64,000 nucleotides of DNA from Amycolatopsis lurida (GTDB taxonomy: Bacteria > Actinomycetota > Actinomycetes > Mycobacteriales > Pseudonocardiaceae), in contig NZ_FNTA01000004.1 in assembly GCF_900105055.1 (NCBI RefSeq), positions 2,008,501-2,072,500 on the forward strand, read 5' to 3'. Under the pieces are notes generated by a model. The model searched no databases. It saw only the letters and a program-made list of their open reading frames with translations, and was not told the DNA's origin. Shown in pieces: positions 49,499 through 57,965 of this stretch; within the stretch, counting starts at the first letter, position 1; each line of letters opens with the position of its first letter. Both the position numbers and the translations under genes were made by a program.

Positions 49499-51772
49499 CT
49501 ACAAGAACATGGGGAACGGATTCAGCCGCTCGTAGGGAGTCGGTTCGGCGAGCCTGCCCAGCCGCACCGGTACGTCGAACAGCCGTCCGGGAGCGAAGCG
49601 GCTCCAGAACGGACGCAGCCCCGGAACGACCACCCGGACCACCGGGAGGTCGATGTCGGGCCGCGTCTGGTCCAGCACCAGCGTCTCCATTCCCAGCACG
49701 GAAAGCCTGCGTACCAAGCACTCCACGTCGTCACGGACGTCGGGACGGCGGACGAACTTGAAGTCCGCGGCCCGTTTCGCCGACCGGCCGGGCGCCGGCA
49801 GCAGATACGGCTGGTTGGCGACCGTCGCGTACCGGAGCCACCGCGCCGCGTCGGGATCGTCGAGCTCGACGTCGTTCGCGAGCACCGCCGGGATCAGCTG
49901 GTTGAGCTCGCTGACCGCCCGCCGCAGCGCCGTCCTGGGATCCAGGTGGGCGCCGAAGCCCATCATGACGTTTTCGCGCGGCCCGACGATACTCCTGGAC
50001 AGCGCGACCATCACCGGAACACCGAGGTCCGCCGTCAGGTCGAGGACCCACAATTCCCGGCCTGCCCGCGCGTACTGGCCGACCATCTCCTCGGCCCACG
50101 GGTCGTCGAACGAAGCGATGTCGACGCCGGGAACGGGAAGCCGGTTGTACCACCACAGCGCGACGGCGTCGCGTTCGACGAGTTCGAGCAACCCCTGCAG
50201 GATCGCGTCCTCGACACTGCTTCCGGCCGCGCAGCCGTTGGAATCCGCGCGCATCCCGGTGAGCCCGCATTCCCACGGCACCCCGTAATAGAGGTACGCG
50301 GTCGGCATCAGCTTCCGGCGCTGCTGCGAAAGCGACCACAGCGGTGTCCAGTCGATGGCGGCTTCGGCGTCGAACCGTTCCGGGACGTACTGGAAGTTGG
50401 AGTGGGCGGCGTTCCACTCGACGCGGCTTTCGTATTGGCGCTCGTCGAAGAGCATGCACGAGTTCGGGTGGACGGCGTCCTCGCCGAGCGCGCGGAAGGT
50501 GTCGCGGATCCGCAGTTCGTCGCCCTGGTAGTTCGCCGAGAACCGCTCGATCGCCTCGCACAGCGCGCCGACCTCGGCGTCGATCGGGCTCGCGCCCTTG
50601 CCGCCGTTCTCCCCCCGCAGCCCGGCCTGCAACCCCGCCTCGCCTCGCACGCGGCGCGCGACGTTCCCACCGGAGTTGTACGCGTTCACGAACGCGGGCG
50701 CCCGTGGGTCGCGGGAGATCTCCTTGACGATCCCGGTGACCGGGCTGACCAGGTGCCCGTAGCGGTCGAGCACCTCGACCGGGGTGAGGGTCCGGTGCCC
50801 GCCACCGCCCGACGTCGCCTTCTTGGCCTCCCGCAGCACTACCGGTTCCGCCGTCCGCGCGGCGACGATCCCTTCGTCACCGCATTCGGGACACTGGGGA
50901 CGGCGCCGCAGTTCGTGCAGGCGCCCCTGCAGGTCCAAGGTGTCCAGGATCCACACGGCCTGTTGTCCCGGATAGCGGTGTCCCGCCAGCCATTTGGACG
51001 CTTCGAGGGAGATCAGATGTGACGCGGCCGCGGTCAGCGGCGGCACGGCCGGCATCGGGAACGAGGCGGGGCCGTCGTGCCCGAGGACCTCCTGCACGCA
51101 GGCCTCGGCGTGCCGGTGCCCCCACAACCGGTTCGTCAGGCAGTGCCAGCAGCCGGACCGGCCGGGCTGCATGATCGGGCCGATCCACACCTGCGAACCC
51201 GACGGCCGGGCCAGCAGCCAGGGCCGCCCGGTGCGCCGGTGCTCGGCGTCGATCTCCGCCAGGCGCGGGTCGAGATAGTCGTCGCACAGCACGATGGCCA
51301 GTTCGGAAGCGGTGTCGACCACTTCGATCCCGCTCGCGGCCAGCCCGCTCGCCACCTGTGAGGTGTCGATGCCACTGCCGATCGCGGTCAGGCTCGCCGT
51401 CGCCGGCTTCTGACGGCCGGCCACCGCGGAGGCGTCGAGGCCGCACGCGTCCCAGTACGCGAGCGCGCGTTCGTCCCCGCTGATCTCGTCCGGGACGTGA
51501 ACGGTGACCAGACCGGCCTCGACCAGCCGGGCCAGCACGCCGGTGACCTGTTCGGCGCTCATCCCGTCCGGGCAGGCGGACAGGAGTCCGTCGAGGTCAC
51601 GGGTGCCGTCGAGCAGCGCCGCCACCGACGCGACCTGCGCGCCACGCATCGCGATGACCCCTTGTTCCGAAAACAGATAAGCCCCGTTCCCCGCGCGGAC
51701 CTCCACGCGCAGATGCCGTTTGAACCCCAGGCCACCGCTGATCGAGCCGGACGTGGACCGTGCCTCACGCAT
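49499..51772 (-). CDS. Fused E1-like/YcaO azoline cyclodehydratase
   Basis: A 757-residue fused cyclodehydratase of azole-peptide biosynthesis. The N-terminal ~340 residues are the E1-like leader-binding partner with a structural zinc tetrad (Cys208-x-x-Cys211 and Cys294-x-x-Cys297) and a RiPP-recognition-like winged region near 35-95. The C-terminal YcaO domain has the ATP-binding motifs EAIERF (E-x-x-E-R) near 406, LLELVERDA and AVSELNQ. The protein ends LNPFPMFL, the Pro-rich tail typical of such YcaO proteins, which contributes to the active site. I chose ATG 51772 with GGGGG upstream. It makes thiazolines from Cys and (methyl)oxazolines from Ser/Thr in a precursor. SagB follows 18 nt later. 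Confidence 0.93.
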   Translation of the reverse strand: MREARSTSGSISGGLGFKRHLRVEVRAGNGAYLFSEQGVIAMRGAQVASVAALLDGTRDLDGLLSACPDGMSAEQVTGVLARLVEAGLVTVHVPDEISGDERALAYWDACGLDASAVAGRQKPATASLTAIGSGIDTSQVASGLAASGIEVVDTASELAIVLCDDYLDPRLAEIDAEHRRTGRPWLLARPSGSQVWIGPIMQPGRSGCWHCLTNRLWGHRHAEACVQEVLGHDGPASFPMPAVPPLTAAASHLISLEASKWLAGHRYPGQQAVWILDTLDLQGRLHELRRRPQCPECGDEGIVAARTAEPVVLREAKKATSGGGGHRTLTPVEVLDRYGHLVSPVTGIVKEISRDPRAPAFVNAYNSGGNVARRVRGEAGLQAGLRGENGGKGASPIDAEVGALCEAIERFSANYQGDELRIRDTFRALGEDAVHPNSCMLFDERQYESRVEWNAAHSNFQYVPERFDAEAAIDWTPLWSLSQQRRKLMPTAYLYYGVPWECGLTGMRADSNGCAAGSSVEDAILQGLLELVERDAVALWWYNRLPVPGVDIASFDDPWAEEMVGQYARAGRELWVLDLTADLGVPVMVALSRSIVGPRENVMMGFGAHLDPRTALRRAVSELNQLIPAVLANDVELDDPDAARWLRYATVANQPYLLPAPGRSAKRAADFKFVRRPDVRDDVECLVRRLSVLGMETLVLDQTRPDIDLPVVRVVVPGLRPFWSRFAPGRLFDVPVRLGRLAEPTPYERLNPFPMFL

Positions 51773-51993
51773 GTGGACCCCCAGAAGGTCGGTTCGATTC
51801 TCGAATCCTGCTCGGCCGCCTTTGCCCCGGCCAGTGCGCGATTCACGTGTCGGACATGAAAAACCCACGTTCTTCCGGGACACACGCACGCGGAAGCTGG
51901 TGGACGGCTCACTGGCCCGTGACGGGCCGCTCTGCCACTGTCGAAGTACTGGGAATCAGGTCTCGACGCGTATCGAGCTGGAGGGCGCTTGCG
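51773..51993. promoter_or_regulatory. Divergent promoter region of RiPP enzymes and SARP copy 2
   Basis: A 221-nt gap between the leftward cyclodehydratase and rightward SARP genes. No small peptide ORF that could be a precursor was seen here on either strand. A short inverted repeat TCTCGACGCG, TA, then TCGAG-like lies at about 51961-51980. Confidence 0.4.
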
Positions 51994-52833
51994 ATGTACA
52001 CCGGATCACGAGTAGCGGACACGCACCACGGCTCGGCACCCAACCCGATTCCGGTCACGCCCGCAAGCCCCGTCCGTTTCACCCTCCTCGGCCCGCTCGA
52101 ACTCGTGCGGGACGGGATCGACTACGCGCCGACGACACCGAAGCTGCTCCAGGTGCTCGCCATGCTGGTGATGAGCCCGGGGAAGATCGTGCCCATCGAC
52201 ACGATCGTGCGGGAACTGTGGGCCGACGACCCGCCGCGCAGCGTCCGCACCACCATGCACACCTACGTCTACCAGCTGCGCAAGTGCATCGAGGAGAACG
52301 AGCTCGCCCCGTACGGTGAGACCATGCTGGCGACGAAACCGCCGGGGTACGTGTTCCGGATCGCCCCCGAGCAGGTGGACGTCTTCCAGTTCCAGGAGCT
52401 GCAGCAACGGGGCCGGGAACTGCAACTGCGCGGCGAGCACATCGAAGCGGCGAAAGCCTTCCGCTCCGCGCTCGCCCTGTGGTCGGGGCCGCCGCTGGCG
52501 AACGTCCATTGTGGACCGGTGTTGTCGGCGTACTCGGTCGACCTCGTCGAACAGCGGCGCAGCACCCTGCACCTGCGGATCGAGGCCGACATCGCGGCCG
52601 GGATGCGGCACGAGCTGATCGGTGAACTGCGTTCCCTGGTCGCCGCGAATCCGCTGGACGAGGCCCTGCACGGGCAGTTGATCCGCGTGCTCGGCCGCAG
52701 CGGGCGGCGTTCCGACGCGCTCGCCACGTACCGTCAGGTGCGGACTCGGCTCAACTACGAACTGGGCGTCGAACCCTGTGACGAACTGCAGGTACTGCAC
52801 CACGACCTGCTTTCCGAGGGTGAACCCGCGTGA
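51994..52833 (+). CDS. SARP-type activator, BTAD domain (copy 2)
   Basis: A 279-residue SARP-type activator with winged helix LLGPLELVRDGIDYAPTTPKLLQVLAMLVMSPGKIVPIDTIVRELWADDPPRSVRTTMHTYVYQLRKCIEE and a C-terminal activation domain to LNYELGVEPCDELQVLHHDLLSEGEPA. Compared with copy 1 at 18766, most blocks are conserved, including FRSALALWSGPPLANVHCGP and SGRRSDALA. It carries an extra Cys (RKCIEE). ATG at 51994 with GGAGG at 10 nt. It is divergent from the cyclodehydratase gene and followed after 40 nt by an HxlR/SCP2 gene. It may activate the RiPP operon, the enediyne operons, or both. Confidence 0.92.
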   Translation: MYTGSRVADTHHGSAPNPIPVTPASPVRFTLLGPLELVRDGIDYAPTTPKLLQVLAMLVMSPGKIVPIDTIVRELWADDPPRSVRTTMHTYVYQLRKCIEENELAPYGETMLATKPPGYVFRIAPEQVDVFQFQELQQRGRELQLRGEHIEAAKAFRSALALWSGPPLANVHCGPVLSAYSVDLVEQRRSTLHLRIEADIAAGMRHELIGELRSLVAANPLDEALHGQLIRVLGRSGRRSDALATYRQVRTRLNYELGVEPCDELQVLHHDLLSEGEPA

Positions 52834-52873
52834 ACACCATTCCCGGCACGGAAACGAAAGTGAGGATCGACGG

Positions 52874-53560
52874 ATGAGCATTCGTACCTATGGACAGTTC
52901 TGCGGTCTGGCCAGGGCGCTGGAGATCATCGGCGAACGCTGGTCGCTGCTGATCGTCCGTGACCTCGTCCTCGGCCCGAAGCGGTTCACCGAGCTGCAGG
53001 CGGGCCTGCCCAAGATCCCGCCGAGCACACTCTCCGCGCGGCTCAACGAACTCGAGCAGTCCGGGGTGCTCCGCCGCCGCCTGCTCCCCCAGCTCGACGC
53101 CGCGGTGGTCTACGAGCTCACCGAGTACGGCAGCGAACTCGACCAGATCGTGCTGGACCTCGGCCTCTGGGGTGCCCGGTCGCTCGGGCAGCCGTCCGCC
53201 GACGACGTCTTCACCCTGGACTCGGCGATCCTCTCGCTGTACACGACCTTCCGGAGCGAGAAGGCCAAGGGCGTCCAGGTCACCTACGAACTGCGCTACC
53301 CGGGCGAGATGATCCTGCACGCGATCGTCGAGGACGGCGCGCTCAAGGTCGCGGAGGGCGCGCACCCCGGCGCCGACGCGGTCATCGAACCGCTCGGCCC
53401 GTTCATCAAGGACCTGCTGACCGGGGACCTCACCGCCGCCGACGCGACCCGAACCGGCAAGATCCGCCTCGAAGGCGCCTTCGAATACCTCGAACTGTTC
53501 GCGGAATTGTTCCACATTCCCGCGGCCCCCAAAGTGACCGAAGGAATCGTCGTCCGCTGA
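52874..53560 (+). CDS. HxlR-type regulator with SCP2-like C-terminus (copy 2)
   Basis: A 228-residue regulator identical in length and architecture to the copy at 19626: HxlR winged helix (RTYGQFCGLARALEIIGERWSLLIVRDLVLGPKRF) and SCP2-like ligand-binding domain (VTYELRYPGEMILHAIVEDGAL). Differences cluster in the recognition region (PPSTLSARLNELEQSG here, PMSILSTRLNELERHG in copy 1) and the C-terminal domain, so the two copies may respond to or bind different partners. ATG at 52874. The 40-nt gap to the SARP gene and the conserved pairing point to one transcription unit. The next gene, 115 nt further on, begins the copper-related flank. Confidence 0.9.
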   Translation: MSIRTYGQFCGLARALEIIGERWSLLIVRDLVLGPKRFTELQAGLPKIPPSTLSARLNELEQSGVLRRRLLPQLDAAVVYELTEYGSELDQIVLDLGLWGARSLGQPSADDVFTLDSAILSLYTTFRSEKAKGVQVTYELRYPGEMILHAIVEDGALKVAEGAHPGADAVIEPLGPFIKDLLTGDLTAADATRTGKIRLEGAFEYLELFAELFHIPAAPKVTEGIVVR

Positions 53561-53675
53561 GCCATACGGCGTAATACCGCAGGTCGGATCAGCAATCCGG
53601 AGTAACGGAAACCTCCGGATCACGGGCTATCGTCAAGATCCGTCACCGGTCGGTCTTTCGTCTTAGGAGCCCTTC

Positions 53676-54251
53676 ATGGCCACACTCGATTCGCGTCCGG
53701 GTCTGCTCGGCGCGCTCAACGGGAAATACCACCGTGCGGCGCTCCTCTCCTTCGCGGTGGTGGTCGTGGCCCACTGGGCCGAACACCTGGTGCAGGCGTT
53801 CCAGATCTACGCCCTCGGCTGGAAGACCCCGGACGCGCGCGGCGTACTCGGGATCCCCTTCCCGAAGCTGATCAGCTCCGAATGGCTGCACTACGGGTAC
53901 GCCATCGTCATGCTGGTCTTCCTGTTCGCCCTGCGCAAAGGTTTCGCCGGCCGTTCGCGGCAGTGGTGGAACCTCGCGCTCGGCCTGCAGTTCTGGCACC
54001 ACATCGAACACCTGCTCCTGCTGATCCAGGCGCAGACCGGCTGGCGCCTCGGCGGCGGCACCGCGCCGAGCAGCATCATCCAGCTGTTCATCCCGCGCGT
54101 GGAACTGCACCTGTTCTACAACACGATCGTCACCATCCCGATGATCATCGCGATGATCGTGCACCGGAAGGCACCCGCCGCCGAGCGGGAGCTGACCGGG
54201 TGCACGTGCTCGCCCGAAAGCCGGCGCGAGCTGGCGACCGCGGCGTCGTGA
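53676..54251 (+). CDS. His-rich four-helix membrane protein, function unknown
   Basis: A 191-residue integral-membrane protein with about 4 helices. Each helix face carries histidines: HWAEHLVQ in helix 1 region, HYGYAIVML, FWHHIEHLLLL and RVELHLFYN. The HxxxxH/HxxEH pattern suggests a haem- or metal-binding membrane core; it is not a family I can name. ATG at 53676 follows AGGAG by 7 nt. It overlaps the next gene (CopC-CopD fusion) by 4 nt (GTGA), so a copper-related role is likely by context. A C-terminal CTCSPESRRE tail has two Cys that could bind copper. Confidence 0.8.
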   Translation: MATLDSRPGLLGALNGKYHRAALLSFAVVVVAHWAEHLVQAFQIYALGWKTPDARGVLGIPFPKLISSEWLHYGYAIVMLVFLFALRKGFAGRSRQWWNLALGLQFWHHIEHLLLLIQAQTGWRLGGGTAPSSIIQLFIPRVELHLFYNTIVTIPMIIAMIVHRKAPAAERELTGCTCSPESRRELATAAS

Positions 54252-55582
54252 CCAGGAGGCTCTTCGCGCTACTGGCGTTGCTGGCGGCGTGTTTCGGGGT
54301 CGCGGTGCTCACCGCGGCCCCGGCCTCGGCCCACGTCGAACTCCTTTCCTCGAACCCCGCCGACGGCGCCCGGCTCACCTCGGCCCCCGCCCGGGTCTCG
54401 CTCACCCTGTCGGAGAACATCGGCATCCAGCCGAATTCGATCAAGGTCGTCGACCAGCAAGGCACCGACGTGGTGGCCGGCCCGGTGTTCCAGCCGGGCG
54501 AGGTCGCCGAAGAGGTCGCCGTCGCACTCGAACCCGACCTTCCGGACGGCAGTTATCTCGTCGAGTACGCCTTCGTCTCGGCCGACTCGCATCCGGTGCG
54601 CGGCACGATCGCCTTCGTGATCGGCACCGGCCCCCTGATCACGTCGGCGGGCGCGGTGTCCGCCTCCACCGGGACCGATCCGGTGACCGACGCGCTGTTC
54701 ACCACCTTCCGCTGGGGCTCCTTCGGCGGTGTCGCGCTGCTGGGCGGACTGGTGTTCATGCTGGTCTGCCGTCCGGAGGGCCGCGCCGATCCGTCGGCGC
54801 GGAAGCTGATCACCGCGGGTCTGTGGCTCTCGGGGGTCACGGCCGTGGCCGGGTTCCTGCTGCAAGGTCCGTACGTCGCGGGCCGCGGGGTGGGCGCGCT
54901 CTTCGATCCGGCGCTGATCGAGGCGACCCTGCGGGTGGCGTACGGGAAGCTCCTGCTCCTGCGCTTGGCCGCGATCGTCGCGCTCGCCGTGATCGTGCGA
55001 CGGCTGCTCACGAGTGGCCTGCCGGAGCGGCTGCGCTCGCGCTACGAGAACCTCGGCATCGCCGCCGGGTTCATCGTGATGCTGAGCTTCTCCGCGACCG
55101 GGCACGCGGTGGCCGACAAGATCATGTTCCTCTCGGTCAGCGCCGACCTGGCGCATTTCGGCGCGATGGCCGTCTGGGTCGGCGGGCTGATCCAGCTGGC
55201 CGTGCTCCTGCGCGGCAGATATTCGGCGTCCGAGGCCGAGCCGGCGCTGGCGCGGTTCCATCCGATCGCCACCCGGTCGATCGTGATCATGGTGGTCAGC
55301 GGCGCCTACCTGGGCTTCCGGCTCGTGCCGTCGGTGGAGGCGCTCTGGACGTCGGCCTACGGCATCGTCTTCCTGCTGAAGCTGACCGGGTTCGCCGTGT
55401 TGCTGTGGGTGGCGAACCTCAGCCGCAACGCCGTGCGGCGAGGGATCTCCGGGCGCGGCGGCACCGGCGTGGTGACCGCCGACCTGCGGAAACTGCGGAT
55501 CAGCGTCGGGGTCGAGGTGCTGATCGTCGCCGTGGTGCTCGCGCTGGCCGCGGCGCTGTCCTCGATGTCCCCGACCGGCTGA
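54248..55582 (+). CDS. CopC-CopD fusion, copper import/resistance protein
   Basis: A 444-residue fusion. A signal peptide (residues 1-28, ending in ASA) is followed by a CopC domain whose first mature residue is the copper-ligand His (HVELLSSNPADGARL) and which contains FVSADSHPVRGTI with further ligands. The C-terminal ~290 residues are a CopD (YcnJ-like) membrane domain with about 8 helices (FGGVALLGGLVFMLV, GFIVMLSFSATGHAV, FGAMAVWVGGLIQLAVLL and IVFLLKLTGFAVLLWVA). The fused form is common in actinomycetes. GTG at 54248 is coupled to the preceding gene. It probably moves copper across the membrane; other copper genes follow at 57.7-60.5 kb. Confidence 0.93.
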   Translation: MTRRLFALLALLAACFGVAVLTAAPASAHVELLSSNPADGARLTSAPARVSLTLSENIGIQPNSIKVVDQQGTDVVAGPVFQPGEVAEEVAVALEPDLPDGSYLVEYAFVSADSHPVRGTIAFVIGTGPLITSAGAVSASTGTDPVTDALFTTFRWGSFGGVALLGGLVFMLVCRPEGRADPSARKLITAGLWLSGVTAVAGFLLQGPYVAGRGVGALFDPALIEATLRVAYGKLLLLRLAAIVALAVIVRRLLTSGLPERLRSRYENLGIAAGFIVMLSFSATGHAVADKIMFLSVSADLAHFGAMAVWVGGLIQLAVLLRGRYSASEAEPALARFHPIATRSIVIMVVSGAYLGFRLVPSVEALWTSAYGIVFLLKLTGFAVLLWVANLSRNAVRRGISGRGGTGVVTADLRKLRISVGVEVLIVAVVLALAAALSSMSPTG

Positions 55583-56278
55583 TCACCGCTCGATCTCCTC
55601 TTCCGGCGGGGCGAACGGCCCCCAGGTGAAGGCCCGGAGCCACGGCTCGGGATCGCCAAGCCAGTCCATGGCGGCGATCTGGGCCGGGCTCCGGCGCCCG
55701 GCGAGCGATCGGTAAAGATCCACGGGCGCGCCCGAGAGCACCGCGGCGACCGGTTCGGTACCGGCGATCCAGGTCGCGCCCTCGGTCTCGATCCGCATCC
55801 CGGGCAGTCCATGCCTGCCCAGCGAAGCGCCGAGGCCGCGGACGAGCACTTCGAATCCCCGCAGCCAGGCGGCGTGCGCCCCGGGCGGTGGAGCGCCGAG
55901 CGCGTACCGGAGATCGAGCTCGTGGGTGAAGGCGTCCATCACCAGGATGTCGCCGCGGCCCTTCCCCTCGCCATCGGCGGCGAGGAGGGCGTCGGCCTCG
56001 GGACCCCGTTCGAGCCAGAGCTTCAGCACCTCGGCGGCCGACGCCGTCTCCGGCACCGGACAGGCCTCGCCACCGAACCGGGTGATCACCCGATCACAGA
56101 TCTCGGCCAGATGCGCGACCAGCTCGCGCACTGTCCACTGTGGACACGCCGGGACGACCCGTTCGGCGGCGCCCGCGTGATCGGCGAGCAAGATCGCGAA
56201 GTTCTCCCTGACCTGCCGATACCCTTCGGCCGCTGTCTCCGTATTCCAGCCAGGGACCCGAATTCGGCTGCTCGTCAC
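55583..56278 (-). CDS. Maleylpyruvate isomerase/DinB-like mycothiol-dependent protein
   Basis: A 231-residue member of the actinobacterial TIGR03083 (maleylpyruvate isomerase N-terminal, DinB-fold) family. It has QWTVRELVAHLAEICDRVI, VMDAFTHELDLRYALGAPPPG with the metal-ligand His-x3-His-like arrangement, and a C-terminal SCP2-like half with TEPVAAVLSGAPVDLYRSLAGRR. The family uses mycothiol and a divalent metal in isomerase or transferase reactions, but most members are uncharacterised. GTG at 56278 has GGAGG 7 nt upstream. It is convergent with the copper gene. The coding sequence contains the palindrome GTCCACTGTGGAC at 56133. Confidence 0.88.
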   Translation of the reverse strand: MTSSRIRVPGWNTETAAEGYRQVRENFAILLADHAGAAERVVPACPQWTVRELVAHLAEICDRVITRFGGEACPVPETASAAEVLKLWLERGPEADALLAADGEGKGRGDILVMDAFTHELDLRYALGAPPPGAHAAWLRGFEVLVRGLGASLGRHGLPGMRIETEGATWIAGTEPVAAVLSGAPVDLYRSLAGRRSPAQIAAMDWLGDPEPWLRAFTWGPFAPPEEEIER

Positions 56279-56489
56279 GCGGCCACCTCCAGTGGGGTAA
56301 GCGATGGTCGTCCATTCTCCCATCGCCGCGGAGCTTCACCCTTCTCCCCGCTTGCGCGTACCGTTCAACGCAAAGACCACCCACCCGTGGCGCATGTCGC
56401 CGGGGCTTCAGGCACACTGGTCGGTGAAAGCCCCGTGTGGCAAGAGAAAGCGCCCAATGGCGACACATCGACCACTGTGGAGGTGACCA

Positions 56490-57158
56490 ATGGAGATGCC
56501 CGGCTTCGATCTGGCGTGGCGTGGTTTCAATCGCGCGCAGGTCCGGGAATTCGTTCGCGAGGTGGAAGCCGAACTACGACGAGTGGAAGCCGAACGCGAT
56601 GAAGCGCTCCGCCGTGGAGACGCGCTCGCCGCCGAACTCACCGCCGCGCGCGAGGACAAGCGCGAATTGAAGGCCACGGTCGACCGGATCAGCCGTGTGC
56701 CGATCGCGCCGGACGCGTTGCAGGAGCGCTCGCGCCGCATGCTCGAACTCACCCGCGAAGAGGCCGAGGAGATCACCGCTCGCGCCGCCGAAGAAGCCGC
56801 CAAGGCCGAGGCGCAACGGAAGCGGATCGCCGACGACTTCGAGCGCGCCATGACGGTGCGCCGCGCGGAGGCGATGCGCGCGCTCGCCGCACGGGACGAA
56901 GCCGCGCAAGCCCGGGCGCGAAAACTGCTCGACGACGCCGCCGAAGAGAGCGAGCGTCTGGTCGCAGAAGCGCGGCAGAAGGCCGACGTGGCCCTCCGCC
57001 TGCGCGATGACGTGCTGAAACAGCTGGTCGGCTGCCGCGAACTGCTCACCGAGGCCGGTTCGGTACTGGCCGTATCCCCCACACCCAAACCGGAAGTGCC
57101 CGTTCAGCGCCGGAGCAGGCCCGAAGCCCGCACCGGCACCGAAGCGGCCGCGACCTAA
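56490..57158 (+). CDS. DivIVA/Wag31-like coiled-coil protein
   Basis: A 222-residue, almost wholly coiled-coil protein. The opening FDLAWRGFNRAQVREFVREVEAELRRVEAERDEAL is the DivIVA-type membrane-curvature motif (GF-x-x-x-x-V-x-x-F), followed by a long Ala/Arg/Glu-rich helix to ~185 and a Pro-rich tail. DivIVA family proteins mark poles and septa and recruit cell-wall enzymes; this shorter version resembles the small actinobacterial paralogues rather than the main Wag31. ATG at 56490 has GGAGG upstream. It stands alone, ending against the YCII gene with 4 nt overlap. Confidence 0.8.
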   Translation: MEMPGFDLAWRGFNRAQVREFVREVEAELRRVEAERDEALRRGDALAAELTAAREDKRELKATVDRISRVPIAPDALQERSRRMLELTREEAEEITARAAEEAAKAEAQRKRIADDFERAMTVRRAEAMRALAARDEAAQARARKLLDDAAEESERLVAEARQKADVALRLRDDVLKQLVGCRELLTEAGSVLAVSPTPKPEVPVQRRSRPEARTGTEAAAT

Positions 57159-57517
57159 GCGGGGTCTCCCGACGAGAACACCACCGGCCGGATCTCCATC
57201 GCGTTGATGTGCGCGTCCGGGATCTGGCCCGCGATCTCGATCGCGCGCTCCTTGCTGTCGCATTCGACCAGGTAGAAGCCGGCCAGGTACTCCTTCGACT
57301 CCGCGAACGGGCCGTCGGTGACCACCGGGACGCCGTCACGCACCCGCACCACCGTGCTCTCCTTCGGCTCCCCCAGCGCCTGCGTCCCCAGCAGTTCGCC
57401 GCTCTCGGTGAGCTTCTTCATGAAAGGGTCGATACGGGCGACCACCTCGTCGCGCTCCTCCTCGGGAAGGGCGTCCCACGCGGTGGGGTTCATGGTGATC
57501 ATGATCATGTACTTCAT
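57155..57517 (-). CDS. YCII/DGPF-domain protein
   Basis: A 120-residue YCII-related protein with the signature DGVPVVTDGPFAESKEYLAGFYLVECDSKE and the early KYMIMITM strand. The YCII fold (ferredoxin-like, dimeric) has His/Asp pairs implied in catalysis; DGPF members often lie next to ECF sigma factors, but here no sigma gene is adjacent. ATG at 57517 has AGGAGG close upstream. It is convergent with the DivIVA-like gene. Function unknown. Confidence 0.88.
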   Translation of the reverse strand: MKYMIMITMNPTAWDALPEEERDEVVARIDPFMKKLTESGELLGTQALGEPKESTVVRVRDGVPVVTDGPFAESKEYLAGFYLVECDSKERAIEIAGQIPDAHINAMEIRPVVFSSGDPA

Positions 57518-57626
57518 CCGTTTTCCTCCTGGTCAGCCGGCCGATGCCCGGCCACTCACGCAGGAGTCGGAGCCGCCGGATCGTCCTCGACATCCTGGCA
57601 CCCGGAAATTCGGCTCCCCCCGGCAC

Positions 57627-57645
57627 ATACGTGGGGAGGGTATAC
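57627..57645. promoter_or_regulatory. CsoR-type operator over the csoR promoter
   Basis: ATAC, GTGGGGAGG, GTAT(AC), a pseudo-palindrome of the ATACCC...GGGTAT type. It overlaps TATACT (57641-57646), a good -10 box, 38 nt before the csoR start. Binding would block transcription in copper-poor conditions. Confidence 0.6.
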
Positions 57646-57683
57646 TGATCGAGGACAGGGAACGACGAGAGAACGGGTGCGGA

Positions 57684-57965
57684 ATGACGGGCTACGGCAC
57701 CGAGCGGGAGGCCTATCTCAAGCGCCTGCGCCGGATCGAAGGACAGATCCGCGGCTTGCAGCGGATGGTCGAGGAGGACAAGTACTGCATCGACATCCTG
57801 ACGCAGGTGTCCGCGGCCACGAAGGCGCTGCAGTCGTTCTCCCTCGAACTGCTGGACGAGCACCTCGCCACCTGCGTGGTCCACGCGGCCGCCGCGGGCG
57901 GCGAAGAGGCCGACCTCAAGGTCCGGGAGGCGTCCGACGCAATCGCCCGGCTGGTCCGGTCCTGA
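57684..57965 (+). CDS. csoR: Copper-sensing repressor CsoR
   Basis: A 93-residue CsoR-family repressor, the standard length. The copper ligands are all present: Cys35 in DKYCIDIL, His60 and Cys64 in [10 protein letters not shown], matching the Cys-His-Cys set of characterised CsoR proteins. The N-terminal basic helix [22 protein letters not shown] is the DNA-binding face. A CsoR-like box lies upstream over the promoter, so it is autoregulated, and a second box lies before copZ. It is convergent with copA, with a 50-nt overlap of the coding ends. Confidence 0.95.
   Translation: MTGYGTEREAYLKRLRRIEGQIRGLQRMVEEDKYCIDILTQVSAATKALQSFSLELLDEHLATCVVHAAAAGGEEADLKVREASDAIARLVRS

Noticed and set aside
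51773..51993. Small RiPP precursor in the gap next to the cyclodehydratase
   Set aside because: Both strands were read; no ORF with start signal and Cys/Ser/Thr-rich end was found.
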